59,101 nt of DNA from JBHHYU01 sp046757725 (GTDB lineage Bacteria > Desulfobacterota > Binatia > UBA9968). Positions 1 to 7,345 of this stretch are shown one piece after another; position 1 is the first letter of the stretch, and every line of letters begins with the position of its first letter. The translations under genes were made by a program, and so were the position numbers. Location: the NCBI GenBank assembly GCA_046757725.1, contig JBHHYU010000010.1, positions 1-59,101 on the forward strand. Direction: 5' to 3'. Under the pieces are notes generated by a model, which searched no databases, was not told the origin of the DNA, and saw only the letters and a list, made by a program, of their open reading frames with translations.

Positions 1-150
1 TCGGTGGGCGAAGAAGACGTGGAAGAGTTACGGCGACACGGCTTTGACGATCGAACCATCCTGGACATCATCTATGTGGTTTGCCTTTATAATTTCAATG
101 ATCGCCTGGCGGATGCCGTCGGCATTAAGGGCGAGGATTTTCTCAGGTAA
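1..150 (+). CDS. AhpD-like / carboxymuconolactone decarboxylase family protein, C-terminal part
   Basis: The window opens inside a reading frame that runs to a TAA stop at 148-150, leaving 49 residues. The visible tail (EEDVEELRRHGFDD, then DIIYVVCLYNFNDRLADAVG) matches the last helices of AhpD/CMD-fold peroxidase-related enzymes, where an Asn-x-x-(N/D)-R-x-A-D-A segment ends the domain. The catalytic CxxC would lie upstream, outside the window, so neither activity nor active-site intactness can be judged. Members act as alkylhydroperoxide reductase partners or as lactone decarboxylases. The assignment rests on the C-terminal pattern only. Confidence 0.7.
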   Translation, partial: SVGEEDVEELRRHGFDDRTILDIIYVVCLYNFNDRLADAVGIKGEDFLR

Positions 151-365
151 GCCGATGCCGGAGGCAGATCAATGAACTTTGCAAGGGCAAGTGTCTGTAG
201 AGAGCCACGAATTGTGACTCGGCATTGAATAAAGCAAAGTTGCCTGTTAGGGACTAACGGTGTTCGGTAGACGTCGCCCGCGTCGAACGGCTCTCCCCGT
301 TCCCTTCCAGCCATGGAGGAACAGACTTGTCTGGATGGTGTCACCGGCTTTGAGACAACAAGCCT

Positions 366-1250
366 TCAAACCACAAAAAGAGGAGCAATGGAGAGGCGAC
401 GCGGCAGTTCACCTACCTCCACAAGCATTGCCATCTCAGCCTCGGCAATTTCGCGCTCGGCGTTGGTAAAAGTAAATTCTATCTTCGGGTAGCGAGCAGA
501 CGCGAGCAGGGCCTCTTTGTCGCCGGCGTAACACTTGAGGAACTCGTCCGCAATCTCTTCCAAGTGCTCCTCGCTGTATGCGAAGGAGGCTCGGAAAGCG
601 GTGAGCAGTTTTTCTCTAAGTTCGGGATGCGCTCTCAGGAGCGGTTCACGTATAGCAATGATGTGCTTGATGAACTCGGAAAAGCCGTGGAGTTTTTTCC
701 AGCCGTCGCCGTCCGTGTAGAGACAGCGGACGGATTCCTCGTTTTCACCCTTAAAGAAAAACTGATCGATGAGTACCACGGCGTCGGCCTTCCTTTGTTT
801 TAGCATGTCGAGTAGCACCTCCTGGGGATGGGATTCCCATCGGAGGCTATGCTCATTCACGCCGTAGCAATGGCTCAATAGAAACCGATGGGTGGCATGG
901 GCGCCTTGATGGTGGCTCGCAATCAGACGGCCAGCGAGATCCTTGGGAGTCTTGATCGGGCCGTCTGCGCGGACAAAAATCCCGTTTCCCTTAGCCGTAG
1001 ATTTCCACTCGGTAGCGATCCCTAGGATTGGCGCCCCGTCCACCTTACTCCGCAAAAAACTGGCTAGGTAAACGTTAGCTACATCAACTTCGCCCTTGAT
1101 GAGAGCCGTCAGCTGTGCATGGCTGGGAGGATCCGGGACTTCGATCACCGAAAGGCTGAAGCCACCCGGTTTCACCAAACCTTTCGCAAGGGCATAGTAG
1201 GTACGATACATACAGAATCGGTTGCGATAATGGGCAAGGGTCAAGCGCAT
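366..1250 (-). CDS. Substrate-binding-fold protein (NMT1/THI5-like or dihydroxyphthalate-decarboxylase-like), no signal peptide
   Basis: This 294-residue protein begins MRLTLAHYRNRF, with a strong AGGAGG ribosome site six bases upstream, so the start is secure. It has the layout of type-2 periplasmic-binding folds: an N-terminal ligand strand, a segment on a low-copy 'value' (LIKGEVDVANVYLASFL, about residues 51-67), a middle segment IKTPKDLAGRLIASHHQGA (about 98-116), and a hinge-like KADAVVLIDQFFF stretch. NMT1/THI5 solute receptors and 4,5-dihydroxyphthalate decarboxylase-like enzymes share this fold. There is no signal peptide or lipobox, and no ABC permease or ATPase lies beside it. A cytosolic enzyme or sensor is therefore as likely as a transport receptor. 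Substrate unknown. Confidence 0.6.
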   Translation of the reverse strand: MRLTLAHYRNRFCMYRTYYALAKGLVKPGGFSLSVIEVPDPPSHAQLTALIKGEVDVANVYLASFLRSKVDGAPILGIATEWKSTAKGNGIFVRADGPIKTPKDLAGRLIASHHQGAHATHRFLLSHCYGVNEHSLRWESHPQEVLLDMLKQRKADAVVLIDQFFFKGENEESVRCLYTDGDGWKKLHGFSEFIKHIIAIREPLLRAHPELREKLLTAFRASFAYSEEHLEEIADEFLKCYAGDKEALLASARYPKIEFTFTNAEREIAEAEMAMLVEVGELPRRLSIAPLFVV

Positions 1251-1637
1251 GAGGGTTCCTCCTGAAAAAAAGTTAAGCCGGCTAGAAACAAACTTCTACC
1301 CCAAGAGTTGTTTTTAATCAAGCGGATGCAGTAACCATGGCTGCTCTCTGGCAAGACCCGTCGTTATGCAATAACCGGCGTTGTGCTCTCGCCCGAGCCG
1401 CCGGATAGCCAGAATTTTATCGTAGCATTGCTTGCATCTCTCCGACGTGTAACTTGCCGGGTCCTGCAGCTGGCATAAATGTTCGTAAAGCTCACACGTG
1501 TGCGAAACTGATTTGCCGGGATAGTTTCTACACGTATCCCTCTTTATTCCTTCCGCTCCTAGTCGAGGTATATCCGTGGCTCTTAAGCGCAGAAAAGTAT
1601 TTGACCCTCATGGGGTTTTTGCTTAGATTGAGTTTTC
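1251..1637. other. Divergent intergenic region, no gene seen
   Basis: These 387 bases separate the minus-strand substrate-binding-fold gene from the plus-strand HAD gene. I found no convincing ORF, tRNA or riboswitch. The motif TTGCCGGG occurs twice (near 1453 and 1514), but the surrounding bases do not form a larger repeat. Promoters for both genes must lie here, but none is clear enough to name. Confidence 0.4.
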
Positions 1638-2213
1638 ATGGTCGTTGGTTTAGACATAGACGGCGTCGTAGCCGATTTCCTCTCCTCCTTCCTCCGTATC
1701 GTTGAGAAACTTGTCGGGGATGGTCCGATCTACGCCAATACGATTACAGATCTTAACTTTACGGGACACCCTCACCTCTCAGCGAAGGTCATAGATACCT
1801 GCATGGAAACCGTCTCCTATGATCCTAACTTTTGGCAGGGCCTCGCCCCACTGCTATCTCCGGGAGAATGGCATACGTTGGATCTTCTTAGTTGTAAGGG
1901 ACAACTGGTTTTCGTTACCCACCGCTATGAGCGGGAAACCTACGATATCAACAAGGTCACTCGCGACTGGCTTAAAAAGTATGGCATAAGTCAACCGTCC
2001 GTCTATTTCACCCAAGATCCCAAGGCAAGGCTGGTGGGGGATCTGGGTGTTAACATTTTCATGGATGACCGGTATGAGAACTGCGAAGATGTGGCGGAGC
2101 ATACCGAGGCGATGGTCTTGATGCCCGACCGCTCCTATAACCAATGTTTCACTCACCCCCGGGTCAAAAGAATCTGCAACTTTAAAGAACTGTTTGCCTA
2201 TCTTCCGATATAG
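1638..2213 (+). CDS. HAD-superfamily 5' nucleotidase, deoxyribonucleotidase (NT5C) type
   Basis: The 191-residue product starts with the HAD motif I signature GLDIDGVVADF (residues 3-13), containing the nucleophile and acid/base aspartates DxD. Motif II is near VFVTHRYERE (Thr in the usual S/T position, about 94-103), and a late acidic motif appears as NIFMDDRYENCEDV (about 137-150). Length and motif spacing fit the NT5C family of 5'(3')-deoxyribonucleotidases and related small phosphatases, which are cytosolic and Mg-dependent. The substrate cannot be read from the sequence. The gene stands alone and has only a weak ribosome site. It is more likely a nucleotide or small-molecule phosphatase than a dehalogenase. 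Confidence 0.75.
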   Translation: MVVGLDIDGVVADFLSSFLRIVEKLVGDGPIYANTITDLNFTGHPHLSAKVIDTCMETVSYDPNFWQGLAPLLSPGEWHTLDLLSCKGQLVFVTHRYERETYDINKVTRDWLKKYGISQPSVYFTQDPKARLVGDLGVNIFMDDRYENCEDVAEHTEAMVLMPDRSYNQCFTHPRVKRICNFKELFAYLPI

Positions 2214-2540
2214 GTCTAAGACGAAATTCGGAATTCAAAATTAGGCGGCCCTTTGTGGCTTCTTTAAGGGTAAATTTGCGATTATCACCGGTCAGTCTTT
2301 CTCTGTTCTCAGGCAGTCCTGCCAGAAATGGCAAAACAGCGATACTGAAAGACTGTGAACCTTTCCTCAATTTACGAATTTTAGGGTTTTAGAGACAGGC
2401 CAACTACCCAGCAGCCAGGCGGACATCCGGCACGCATTAAAACTTGCCCGTATTAGAGAAACCATCATCGGTTTTGGCCGACTGATGGAGACCCTGGCGA
2501 GTTAAGCAGCATTTGGGTTTCGGAATTATTTCCAGCAGAT
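2214..2540. other. Intergenic region with a coding-like remnant
   Basis: This 327-base gap lies between the HAD gene and the TPR gene, which converge on it. Frame +1 from 2359 to the TAA at 2503-2505 is open and reads like protein near its end (ADIRHALKLARIRETIIGFG), but has no plausible start or ribosome site. It may be the tail of a decayed gene. I do not recognise the family. No terminator with a T tract was seen. Confidence 0.3.
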
Positions 2541-3236
2541 TTATCGCTGCTTCAATAGACTTCTAAAGAGGGATTCCGCCTCTCGGTTAGTCGGGTCCAC
2601 CCGCATGGCATCCCGAGCGGTCTTAATCGCCTTTCCAAGCTCGCCGTTTCTAAGAAACGCCTTGGCCAAACCAAGGGTGGCATTGACATTGGTCGGAGAG
2701 AATTTTAGCGCCTTCGTATAGGCGTCGATCGCCCCTGATACATTTCCATGGAAAAGCGACTCTTTACCGTGACCAAGAAAGGCCTTAACTATCCCACCTT
2801 TAGCCCTAGAGGATTTTGGCCTTCGTTGAAGGACCTGAGTAAAATGATCGATCGAAGAGATAAAGTCGCCCGATTCTAACTCATGAACCGCAGCACCGAG
2901 AAGGGCGTCGATGAGAAGATTTAAGGCCTCCCTTTTCGTCTCGTCCGGGGATAACCTTATAGCTGTTCGGAGCGGAGGAATCGCCTCAAGCCACTTGGTC
3001 AAGTTCAGAAAAGACCTTCCTAAATAGAGATAGGCCTCGGCATAGTCTGGATCGATTTCAATCGCTCTCTGAAAGTGTGGTGTAGCCTCTTCGTAACTAC
3101 CACGGTTGAACAAGGCGAGTCCCGCATCGAACTCATATTGAGCTTCAGAAAAAACCCCTAACCCTGCGCAGGAAGCCAAGAAAACTAGCCCGGCAAGGGG
3201 GGAGATCAACCGTTTTTTTAGATGTCGGGCTACCAT
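2541..3236 (-). CDS. TPR-repeat lipoprotein
   Basis: From the ATG at 3236 the product is 231 residues. It starts with a lipoprotein-type signal: basic residues (RHLKKR), a hydrophobic stretch and the lipobox LASC. At least five tetratricopeptide repeats follow; recognisable units include AGLALFNRGSYEEATPHFQR, AYLYLGRSFLNLTKWLEAIP, FISSIDHFTQVLQRRP and AIDAYTKALKFSPTN. The frame stays open upstream to 3308, but that would bury the signal, so I prefer the internal ATG. Such lipoproteins are scaffolds at the inner or outer membrane. It is the last gene of the minus-strand run, 144 bases after the glutaredoxin gene, and may have its own promoter. Partner proteins are unknown. Confidence 0.8.
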   Translation of the reverse strand: MVARHLKKRLISPLAGLVFLASCAGLGVFSEAQYEFDAGLALFNRGSYEEATPHFQRAIEIDPDYAEAYLYLGRSFLNLTKWLEAIPPLRTAIRLSPDETKREALNLLIDALLGAAVHELESGDFISSIDHFTQVLQRRPKSSRAKGGIVKAFLGHGKESLFHGNVSGAIDAYTKALKFSPTNVNATLGLAKAFLRNGELGKAIKTARDAMRVDPTNREAESLFRSLLKQR

Positions 3237-3380
3237 AGAACTGAATACCTCACCGCTAAAATACCATTCGGATGGCCATTTGACATCGCAGCCTGCTGAA
3301 ATGGTCAACTTCTCTCATCACCAGCGCTGTAGCCGACACGCCAATACATACTGTCTTTGACGTCAGGAGACCCGCAAGGC

Positions 3381-3704
3381 TTACTTCTCAAAGGCTGCCT
3401 TGATTGCCGGCTCCAACTCCCCTCTCTCGTGCATCTCGTGGACAATATCGCACCCGCCGACGAACTTGCCGTTGATAAAAATCTGGGGGATCGTGGGCCA
3501 ATTGGAATAACGCTTGATTCCCTCTCGGAGCTGCTGATCTGCCAGGACATCTGCCGTCTCAAAAGGAAATCCGTAGGATTGCAAAATCTCAACGGTATGC
3601 GCTGAAAAGCCACATTGGGGAAACTGTGGGTTTCCCTTCATGTATAGCATGACCTTATTATTCTTTACCTGTTCATCGATTTTTGTCAAAGTATCATCTG
3701 CCAT
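3381..3704 (-). CDS. grxD: Monothiol glutaredoxin, Grx4/GrxD family
   Basis: The 107-residue protein carries the monothiol signature CGFS (about residues 31-34) in the context PQFPQCGFSAHTVEIL, plus the glutathione-binding WPTIPQIFINGKFVGGCDI segment. Length and motif order match bacterial GrxD. Family members bind a [2Fe-2S] cluster between two subunits, or between a subunit and BolA, using glutathione, and pass clusters on or sense iron. The bolA-family gene lies immediately upstream in the same direction (30-base gap), supporting a Grx-BolA complex. The protein is cytosolic. All residues expected for cluster binding that I can identify are present. Confidence 0.95.
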   Translation of the reverse strand: MADDTLTKIDEQVKNNKVMLYMKGNPQFPQCGFSAHTVEILQSYGFPFETADVLADQQLREGIKRYSNWPTIPQIFINGKFVGGCDIVHEMHERGELEPAIKAAFEK

Positions 3705-3734
3705 GATCGATGCTCCTTTTTGGTTTCGTATTTT

Positions 3735-3989
3735 CTACGACCCGAAATGCTCCCATTGTTCCGGCGTGAAAGTCTTCAGCGCCAAAGCATGGATACGTTC
3801 GCTACCCATTGCCTCTCTGAGCGCACCATACACCATCTGATGTTGATCCACCAATCCTTTGCCCTCAAAAGAGGGAGATACGACCCATACCTGAAAGTGA
3901 TCTCCCCCGCCCGTTAGGTCCCGGATCTCAACACTTGATCCGGGGAGCGCCTGTTCCAGTGTCGATTTGATTTCGTCGGGGGTGATCAT
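3735..3989 (-). CDS. BolA/IbaG-family protein
   Basis: From the ATG at 3989 the product is 84 residues: MITPDEIKSTLEQALPG, then the BolA core GGGDHFQVWVVSPSFEGKGLVDQHQMVYGAL, with conserved His residues and the C-terminal HALALKTFTPEQW. The size fits BolA/IbaG better than the longer 101-residue reading from 4040, which has no family match at its N-terminus. BolA proteins pair with monothiol glutaredoxins to hold a [2Fe-2S] cluster with a His ligand, linking iron status and Fe-S assembly. The glutaredoxin gene follows directly. I cannot separate the BolA and IbaG subfamilies by eye. Confidence 0.9.
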   Translation of the reverse strand: MITPDEIKSTLEQALPGSSVEIRDLTGGGDHFQVWVVSPSFEGKGLVDQHQMVYGALREAMGSERIHALALKTFTPEQWEHFGS

Positions 3990-4091
3990 TTGACGTCCAA
4001 TTTTAAGATCTACAATAGCCGTTCCAGAAAGCGTTTGCAAGATAGCTCTTTACGAATCTGTCACGCAACCGCTGGTTTCTAGAACTGAAAC

Positions 4092-4592
4092 TCAACCAGG
4101 AGGATAGAAATCTTGCCGACACTTCTTCATCATAGCCCGGAGATCCTGACGAAGCTCCTCTAGGGTTGGACGGCCTACGTGCCAATACCCGCAGTATAGG
4201 TTGTGAACCGTCAGATCCGGCATCAAACAAAAGGTATACGGGGTTGCCGTTACGCCGTGCGACTTGGAGGTTTCGATCATATCAAGCCGCGTGACGACGG
4301 TTCGGTCCTTGTCGCTCAGAAAAGGGAAACTCGCACCCAACCCGGCTCGAAAAGCAGCGTTGACTTCCGGAGGATCAACACTCACCACAGCAAGCTTACA
4401 GTAATTGACCGCCAGCTCTTTCTGGAACTCTACCAGAGGGCGCAACTGCACCTGGCATTTGGCTCACCAGTATCCACGGTAGAAAATAACGATAAGCGGA
4501 AAATTGCTGGCAATCTGCGAGAGTTTAACTTTTTGCCCGGTATAATCAGGCAGTTCTAGATCAGGGAAACGCTTTCCGATTTCCTGATTCAT
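4092..4592 (-). CDS. Peroxiredoxin-like (AhpC/TSA) selenoprotein with in-frame UGA (Sec43)
   Basis: The reading frame starts at ATG 4592 behind a GGGAGG ribosome site and is open to a UGA at 4466-4464, then continues open to the stop at 4092. Read through, it gives 166 residues, normal for AhpC/TSA-superfamily thiol oxidoreductases. Before the UGA come KRFPDLELPDYTG and the family strand IVIFYRGYW; directly after come AKC and QLRPLVEFQKEL. The motif is thus W-U-x-x-C, where relatives have W-C-x-x-C, so the UGA falls exactly on the catalytic cysteine. A SECIS-type hairpin follows. The C-terminal half retains the fold (VSVDPPEVN, FPFLSDKD, GVTATPYTFCLMPD). A nonsense mutation or read error is the alternative. 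A conventional gene finder would call only the fragment after the UGA. It is probably a cytosolic peroxidase or thiol:disulfide oxidoreductase. Confidence 0.85.
4431..4466 (-). promoter_or_regulatory. Selenocysteine UGA codon and bacterial SECIS hairpin
   Basis: On the minus strand the UGA occupies 4466-4464. Bases 7-33 after it (4457-4431) fold as a hairpin. The lower stem pairs TGCCA with TGGTA (one G-U pair), the upper stem pairs GGTGC with GCGCC (one G-U pair), a three-base bulge lies on the 3' side, and the apical loop is AGTT. The loop carries G at its second position followed by U, 18 bases after the UGA. This fits the known requirements of SelB-recognised bacterial SECIS elements (a short apical loop with an early G, about 16-37 bases from the UGA). 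The hairpin lies within coding sequence, as usual in bacteria. Confidence 0.8.
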
Positions 4593-4619
4593 CGATGTTA
4601 CCTCCCTACGAACCCGATT

Positions 4620-5465
4620 CTACCAGCCGCGCGCCTTTACAAGCAATGACATCCGCCCGATGTTCTCAATCTCAATGCTCAGGGTATCACCGTCCTGGAT
4701 ATCCCCGACATGATGAGGGGTACCTGTAGCTAGGATATCCCCAGGATATAGCGTCATGCACCGTGTGGTGTACTCAATGAGAGCCCAAGTGTTGAATATC
4801 ATGTCTTTGGTATTCGCCTGTTGCCTGAGTTCGTTATTGACCCAAAGGTTTATCTCAAGATTATGGGGGTCCCCTAACTCCTCTGCGGAAATGAAGCAGG
4901 GGCCTAAAGGGGTAAAGGTATCATAGCCCTTACGCCTAGACCGGTCACCCTCGCCACGCACGGTGATATCCATGAGACAGGAGTATCCGATGACAACCTC
5001 TTTCGCCCTCTGGGCTTTAACTCCCTTGCACTTCCGGCCGATAACCGCTGCTAATTCCGCCTCATGCTGAATTCTCGTCCCCTCAGGCACCCTGGGCAAT
5101 TCGATAACGTCGCCATGGGCCGCAAGCGAGGATGAAGGTTTTATAAAAACCTCCGGAGATTCCCGCTTGATATTTGGGTCATTCCGCATCTCTTGGCTGT
5201 GTAGGATGTAGTTGGAAAAGGCGCCGACGATCTTTGTTGGATTAACGATCGGAGGCAGCAACTTCACCCGATCGACGGGGATGCCCTCTTTTCCCTTTGC
5301 GGCGGTTGCCAGTTTGGGCTGGAACTCCTTGAACCGTTCGCAGAGCTTGATTATAAACGTCTGAGGCCATGCGTTATCCCAGAACGGCAGGGCATCACTT
5401 ACATCGAAAACCGTACCGTCTTTGAGAACCCCAAGGCGATAATCATTGAATAGGACAAGACGCAT
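4620..5465 (-). CDS. Fumarylacetoacetate hydrolase (FAH) family protein
   Basis: The 281-residue protein has the FAH C-terminal catalytic domain: FIKPSSSLAAHGDVIELP (about 117-134), the metal-binding HEAELAAVIGRKCKGV with two Glu (about 145-160), a conserved Asp in CLMDITVRG, and the closing segment YPGDILATGTPHHVG. The N-terminal 70 residues resemble the small FAH N-terminal domain. Members cleave or isomerise beta-diketo acids or decarboxylate oxaloacetate-like compounds, often late in aromatic catabolism, using Mg or Mn in the cytosol. The gene sits between an SDR gene (82-base gap) and the selenoprotein gene (27-base gap), consistent with one transcript. The exact substrate cannot be assigned. 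Confidence 0.88.
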   Translation of the reverse strand: MRLVLFNDYRLGVLKDGTVFDVSDALPFWDNAWPQTFIIKLCERFKEFQPKLATAAKGKEGIPVDRVKLLPPIVNPTKIVGAFSNYILHSQEMRNDPNIKRESPEVFIKPSSSLAAHGDVIELPRVPEGTRIQHEAELAAVIGRKCKGVKAQRAKEVVIGYSCLMDITVRGEGDRSRRKGYDTFTPLGPCFISAEELGDPHNLEINLWVNNELRQQANTKDMIFNTWALIEYTTRCMTLYPGDILATGTPHHVGDIQDGDTLSIEIENIGRMSLLVKARGW

Positions 5466-5547
5466 TGCTACCCCTTAGAGAACACTCCCGTGAGACTATA
5501 CCATTTCTCGAAATTCATCGGACTCTTATAGGAAAACGGCCTCTTCG

Positions 5548-6279
5548 TCAATGCGCTGTCTTTAGCCAGTCTCTTGCATTAAAGGACTTCCCGGTCATCC
5601 CCTCGGACTTATTTGAGGCCAGATAGAGAAAAACGCCAGTAATTTCTTCCGGTCTCGGAAGAGTGAGCGGATCCTCCTTAGGATAGGCCCGAGAACGCAT
5701 CTCGGTTCTGGTACCGCCTGGGTTAACTGCGTTAACCCGTATGTTCCACTGTTTGACCTCGTCCGCCAGAACTTGCGTGAGACCCTCAACACCAAACTTG
5801 GTGACTGCATAGGCCCCCCACCGTGCCTTCCCCAACCGGCCGACTCCTGAAGAGAGATTGATAATGGATCCTTCTTGGTGCGGAATCATAATTCCTAGGA
5901 CCTCTTTTGTTAGAAGAAAAACCGCCGTAAGATTGACCTTGAGGACCTCCTCCCAAGAGGACAGAGGATAGCGAACCAGTGTCACGCGAGGTCCGAGAAT
6001 ACTTGCATTATTGACCAGGATGTGGATGTTTCCGTAGGTTCTACATGCCGTTTTTACTAGCCGTTTCACATCCCTCACCTTGGCCAAGTCAACCGTACAC
6101 CAGCTCATCTCTCCCCCTTGGGAGCGGATCTCTACGGCTACCCTCTTTAAGTCTGTAGCCCTACGCGCGCAGAGGAACACCTTCACTCCTGCCCGGGCAT
6201 AGGCCATTGCAATGGCCTTACCGATACCCCGACCTGCCCCCGTGATAAGCGCGACTTTGCCAGCCAATGTTTGCGTCAT
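5548..6279 (-). CDS. Short-chain dehydrogenase/reductase (SDR)
   Basis: The 243-residue protein shows all classical SDR landmarks. These are the Rossmann glycine motif GAGRGIGKAIA (about 14-24), the NNAS motif (about 90-93), a catalytic Ser in INLSSGVGRLG, and the YAVTK catalytic Tyr-x-x-x-Lys (about 156-160), followed by NAVNPGGTRTEM. An Arg after the first strand (LCARRATDL) suggests NADP preference. It is a cytosolic oxidoreductase acting on an alcohol or ketone; FabG-like function is possible but there are no fatty-acid genes nearby. As first gene of the leftward run ending in the TPR protein, its promoter should lie in the divergent region above 6280. Confidence 0.88.
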   Translation of the reverse strand: MTQTLAGKVALITGAGRGIGKAIAMAYARAGVKVFLCARRATDLKRVAVEIRSQGGEMSWCTVDLAKVRDVKRLVKTACRTYGNIHILVNNASILGPRVTLVRYPLSSWEEVLKVNLTAVFLLTKEVLGIMIPHQEGSIINLSSGVGRLGKARWGAYAVTKFGVEGLTQVLADEVKQWNIRVNAVNPGGTRTEMRSRAYPKEDPLTLPRPEEITGVFLYLASNKSEGMTGKSFNARDWLKTAH

Positions 6280-6358
6280 CTTTGTCTCTTACCTTTTTAT
6301 CTTTCTTTTAACATTCAAAAACAAATTTGAACAAGCCTTTAACAGCCCTAATCGCACA

Positions 6359-6388
6359 TTGACAACCGTTAAGGGTTAAAGTTATATT
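6359..6388 (+). promoter_or_regulatory. Sigma70-like promoter for cmoA
   Basis: A perfect -35 box TTGACA (6359-6364), an 18-base spacer and TATATT (6383-6388) lie in the divergent region 6280-6575. The predicted leader to the cmoA start at 6576 is about 180 bases. I see no structured RNA in it. Confidence 0.5.
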
Positions 6389-6575
6389 TTTGCATGTTGC
6401 TGAAACTCGCTGCAACAGGATTTCTTTCCATCCAGCTCGAGTTTGTTACGGCCGCGTCGAGTGCATGAACTTTTTACAGCTTGCCAATCCAACTCTAGAC
6501 CGACCGTTAATGTCGCGGTATTGAGTTCGAGGGACCTCAAAATGGGTTTAGTCTGATTCGGAGGATCGTTATACC

Positions 6576-7301
6576 ATGGTGAAAGATGAGCTCTTCGCCA
6601 AAAAACAAGGCATCACAAAAGACTTTGATTTCGGAAAGGAAACGGCCGTCGTCTTTGACGACATGCTTTTACGTTCGGTACCGTTTTACCGCGAAATCCA
6701 GCGCATGATTAGTGACATCGCGACTGATTTCGCAGTTGAGGGGACCAATGTAGTTGATCTCGGCTGCTCTACCTGTACTACCTTCCTTACGTTGGACCCG
6801 CTGATGGAGAAAGGGGTCCGGTTTGTTGGCGTGGATTCGTCACCGGAAATGTTAAAAAAAGGCCGAGAAAAGCTCTCGCAACACGGGATAAAACGAGAAT
6901 GTGATCTCATTGAAGCGGATCTGAACGACGGGGTCGATATATCCAACGCGTCTGTGGTGGTTATGAACCTGACATTGATGTTCGTCCGGCCTGTCTACCG
7001 GCCCAAAGTCATACGCAGCATTGCCAATGGAACTAACAAAGGAGGCTGCCTAATTGTGGTCGATAAAGTGCTCAGCAAGGATCCAAAACTCAATCGCTCG
7101 TTCATTAAGTATTATTACGACTTCAAACAACGAAACGGGTACAGTGAAATGGAAATCGCACAGAAACGTGAGGCCTTGGAGAATGTACTTATCCCCTATC
7201 GGCTTGAGGAAGATGTAGACCTCCTTGTGAACAACGGGTTTCGTCAGTGCGATATATTCTTCAAGTGGTATAACTTCTGCGGCTTCATCGCGATCAAGTA
7301 A
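6576..7301 (+). CDS. cmoA: Carboxy-S-adenosyl-L-methionine synthase, CmoA family
   Basis: This 241-residue class I methyltransferase-fold protein matches CmoA along its length. It has FDDMLLRSVPFYREIQRMI near residues 28-46, motif I VVDLGCSTCTT (about 63-73), VDSSPEML, the strand VVVMNLTLMFV, then YYYDFKQRNGYSEMEIAQKR and ALENVLIP. These late motifs are diagnostic and differ from generic methyltransferases. CmoA makes carboxy-SAM from SAM and prephenate, used by CmoB to form cmo5U at tRNA position 34. No cmoB is in the window. The start follows GGAGG by about a dozen bases; a GTG one codon later is an alternative. The gene lies 44 bases before the membrane methyltransferase-like gene. Confidence 0.85.
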   Translation: MVKDELFAKKQGITKDFDFGKETAVVFDDMLLRSVPFYREIQRMISDIATDFAVEGTNVVDLGCSTCTTFLTLDPLMEKGVRFVGVDSSPEMLKKGREKLSQHGIKRECDLIEADLNDGVDISNASVVVMNLTLMFVRPVYRPKVIRSIANGTNKGGCLIVVDKVLSKDPKLNRSFIKYYYDFKQRNGYSEMEIAQKREALENVLIPYRLEEDVDLLVNNGFRQCDIFFKWYNFCGFIAIK

Positions 7302-7345
7302 CTGCCGCTCGGGGTCACACCAGAGACAGACAGTTTAGCGTACGG

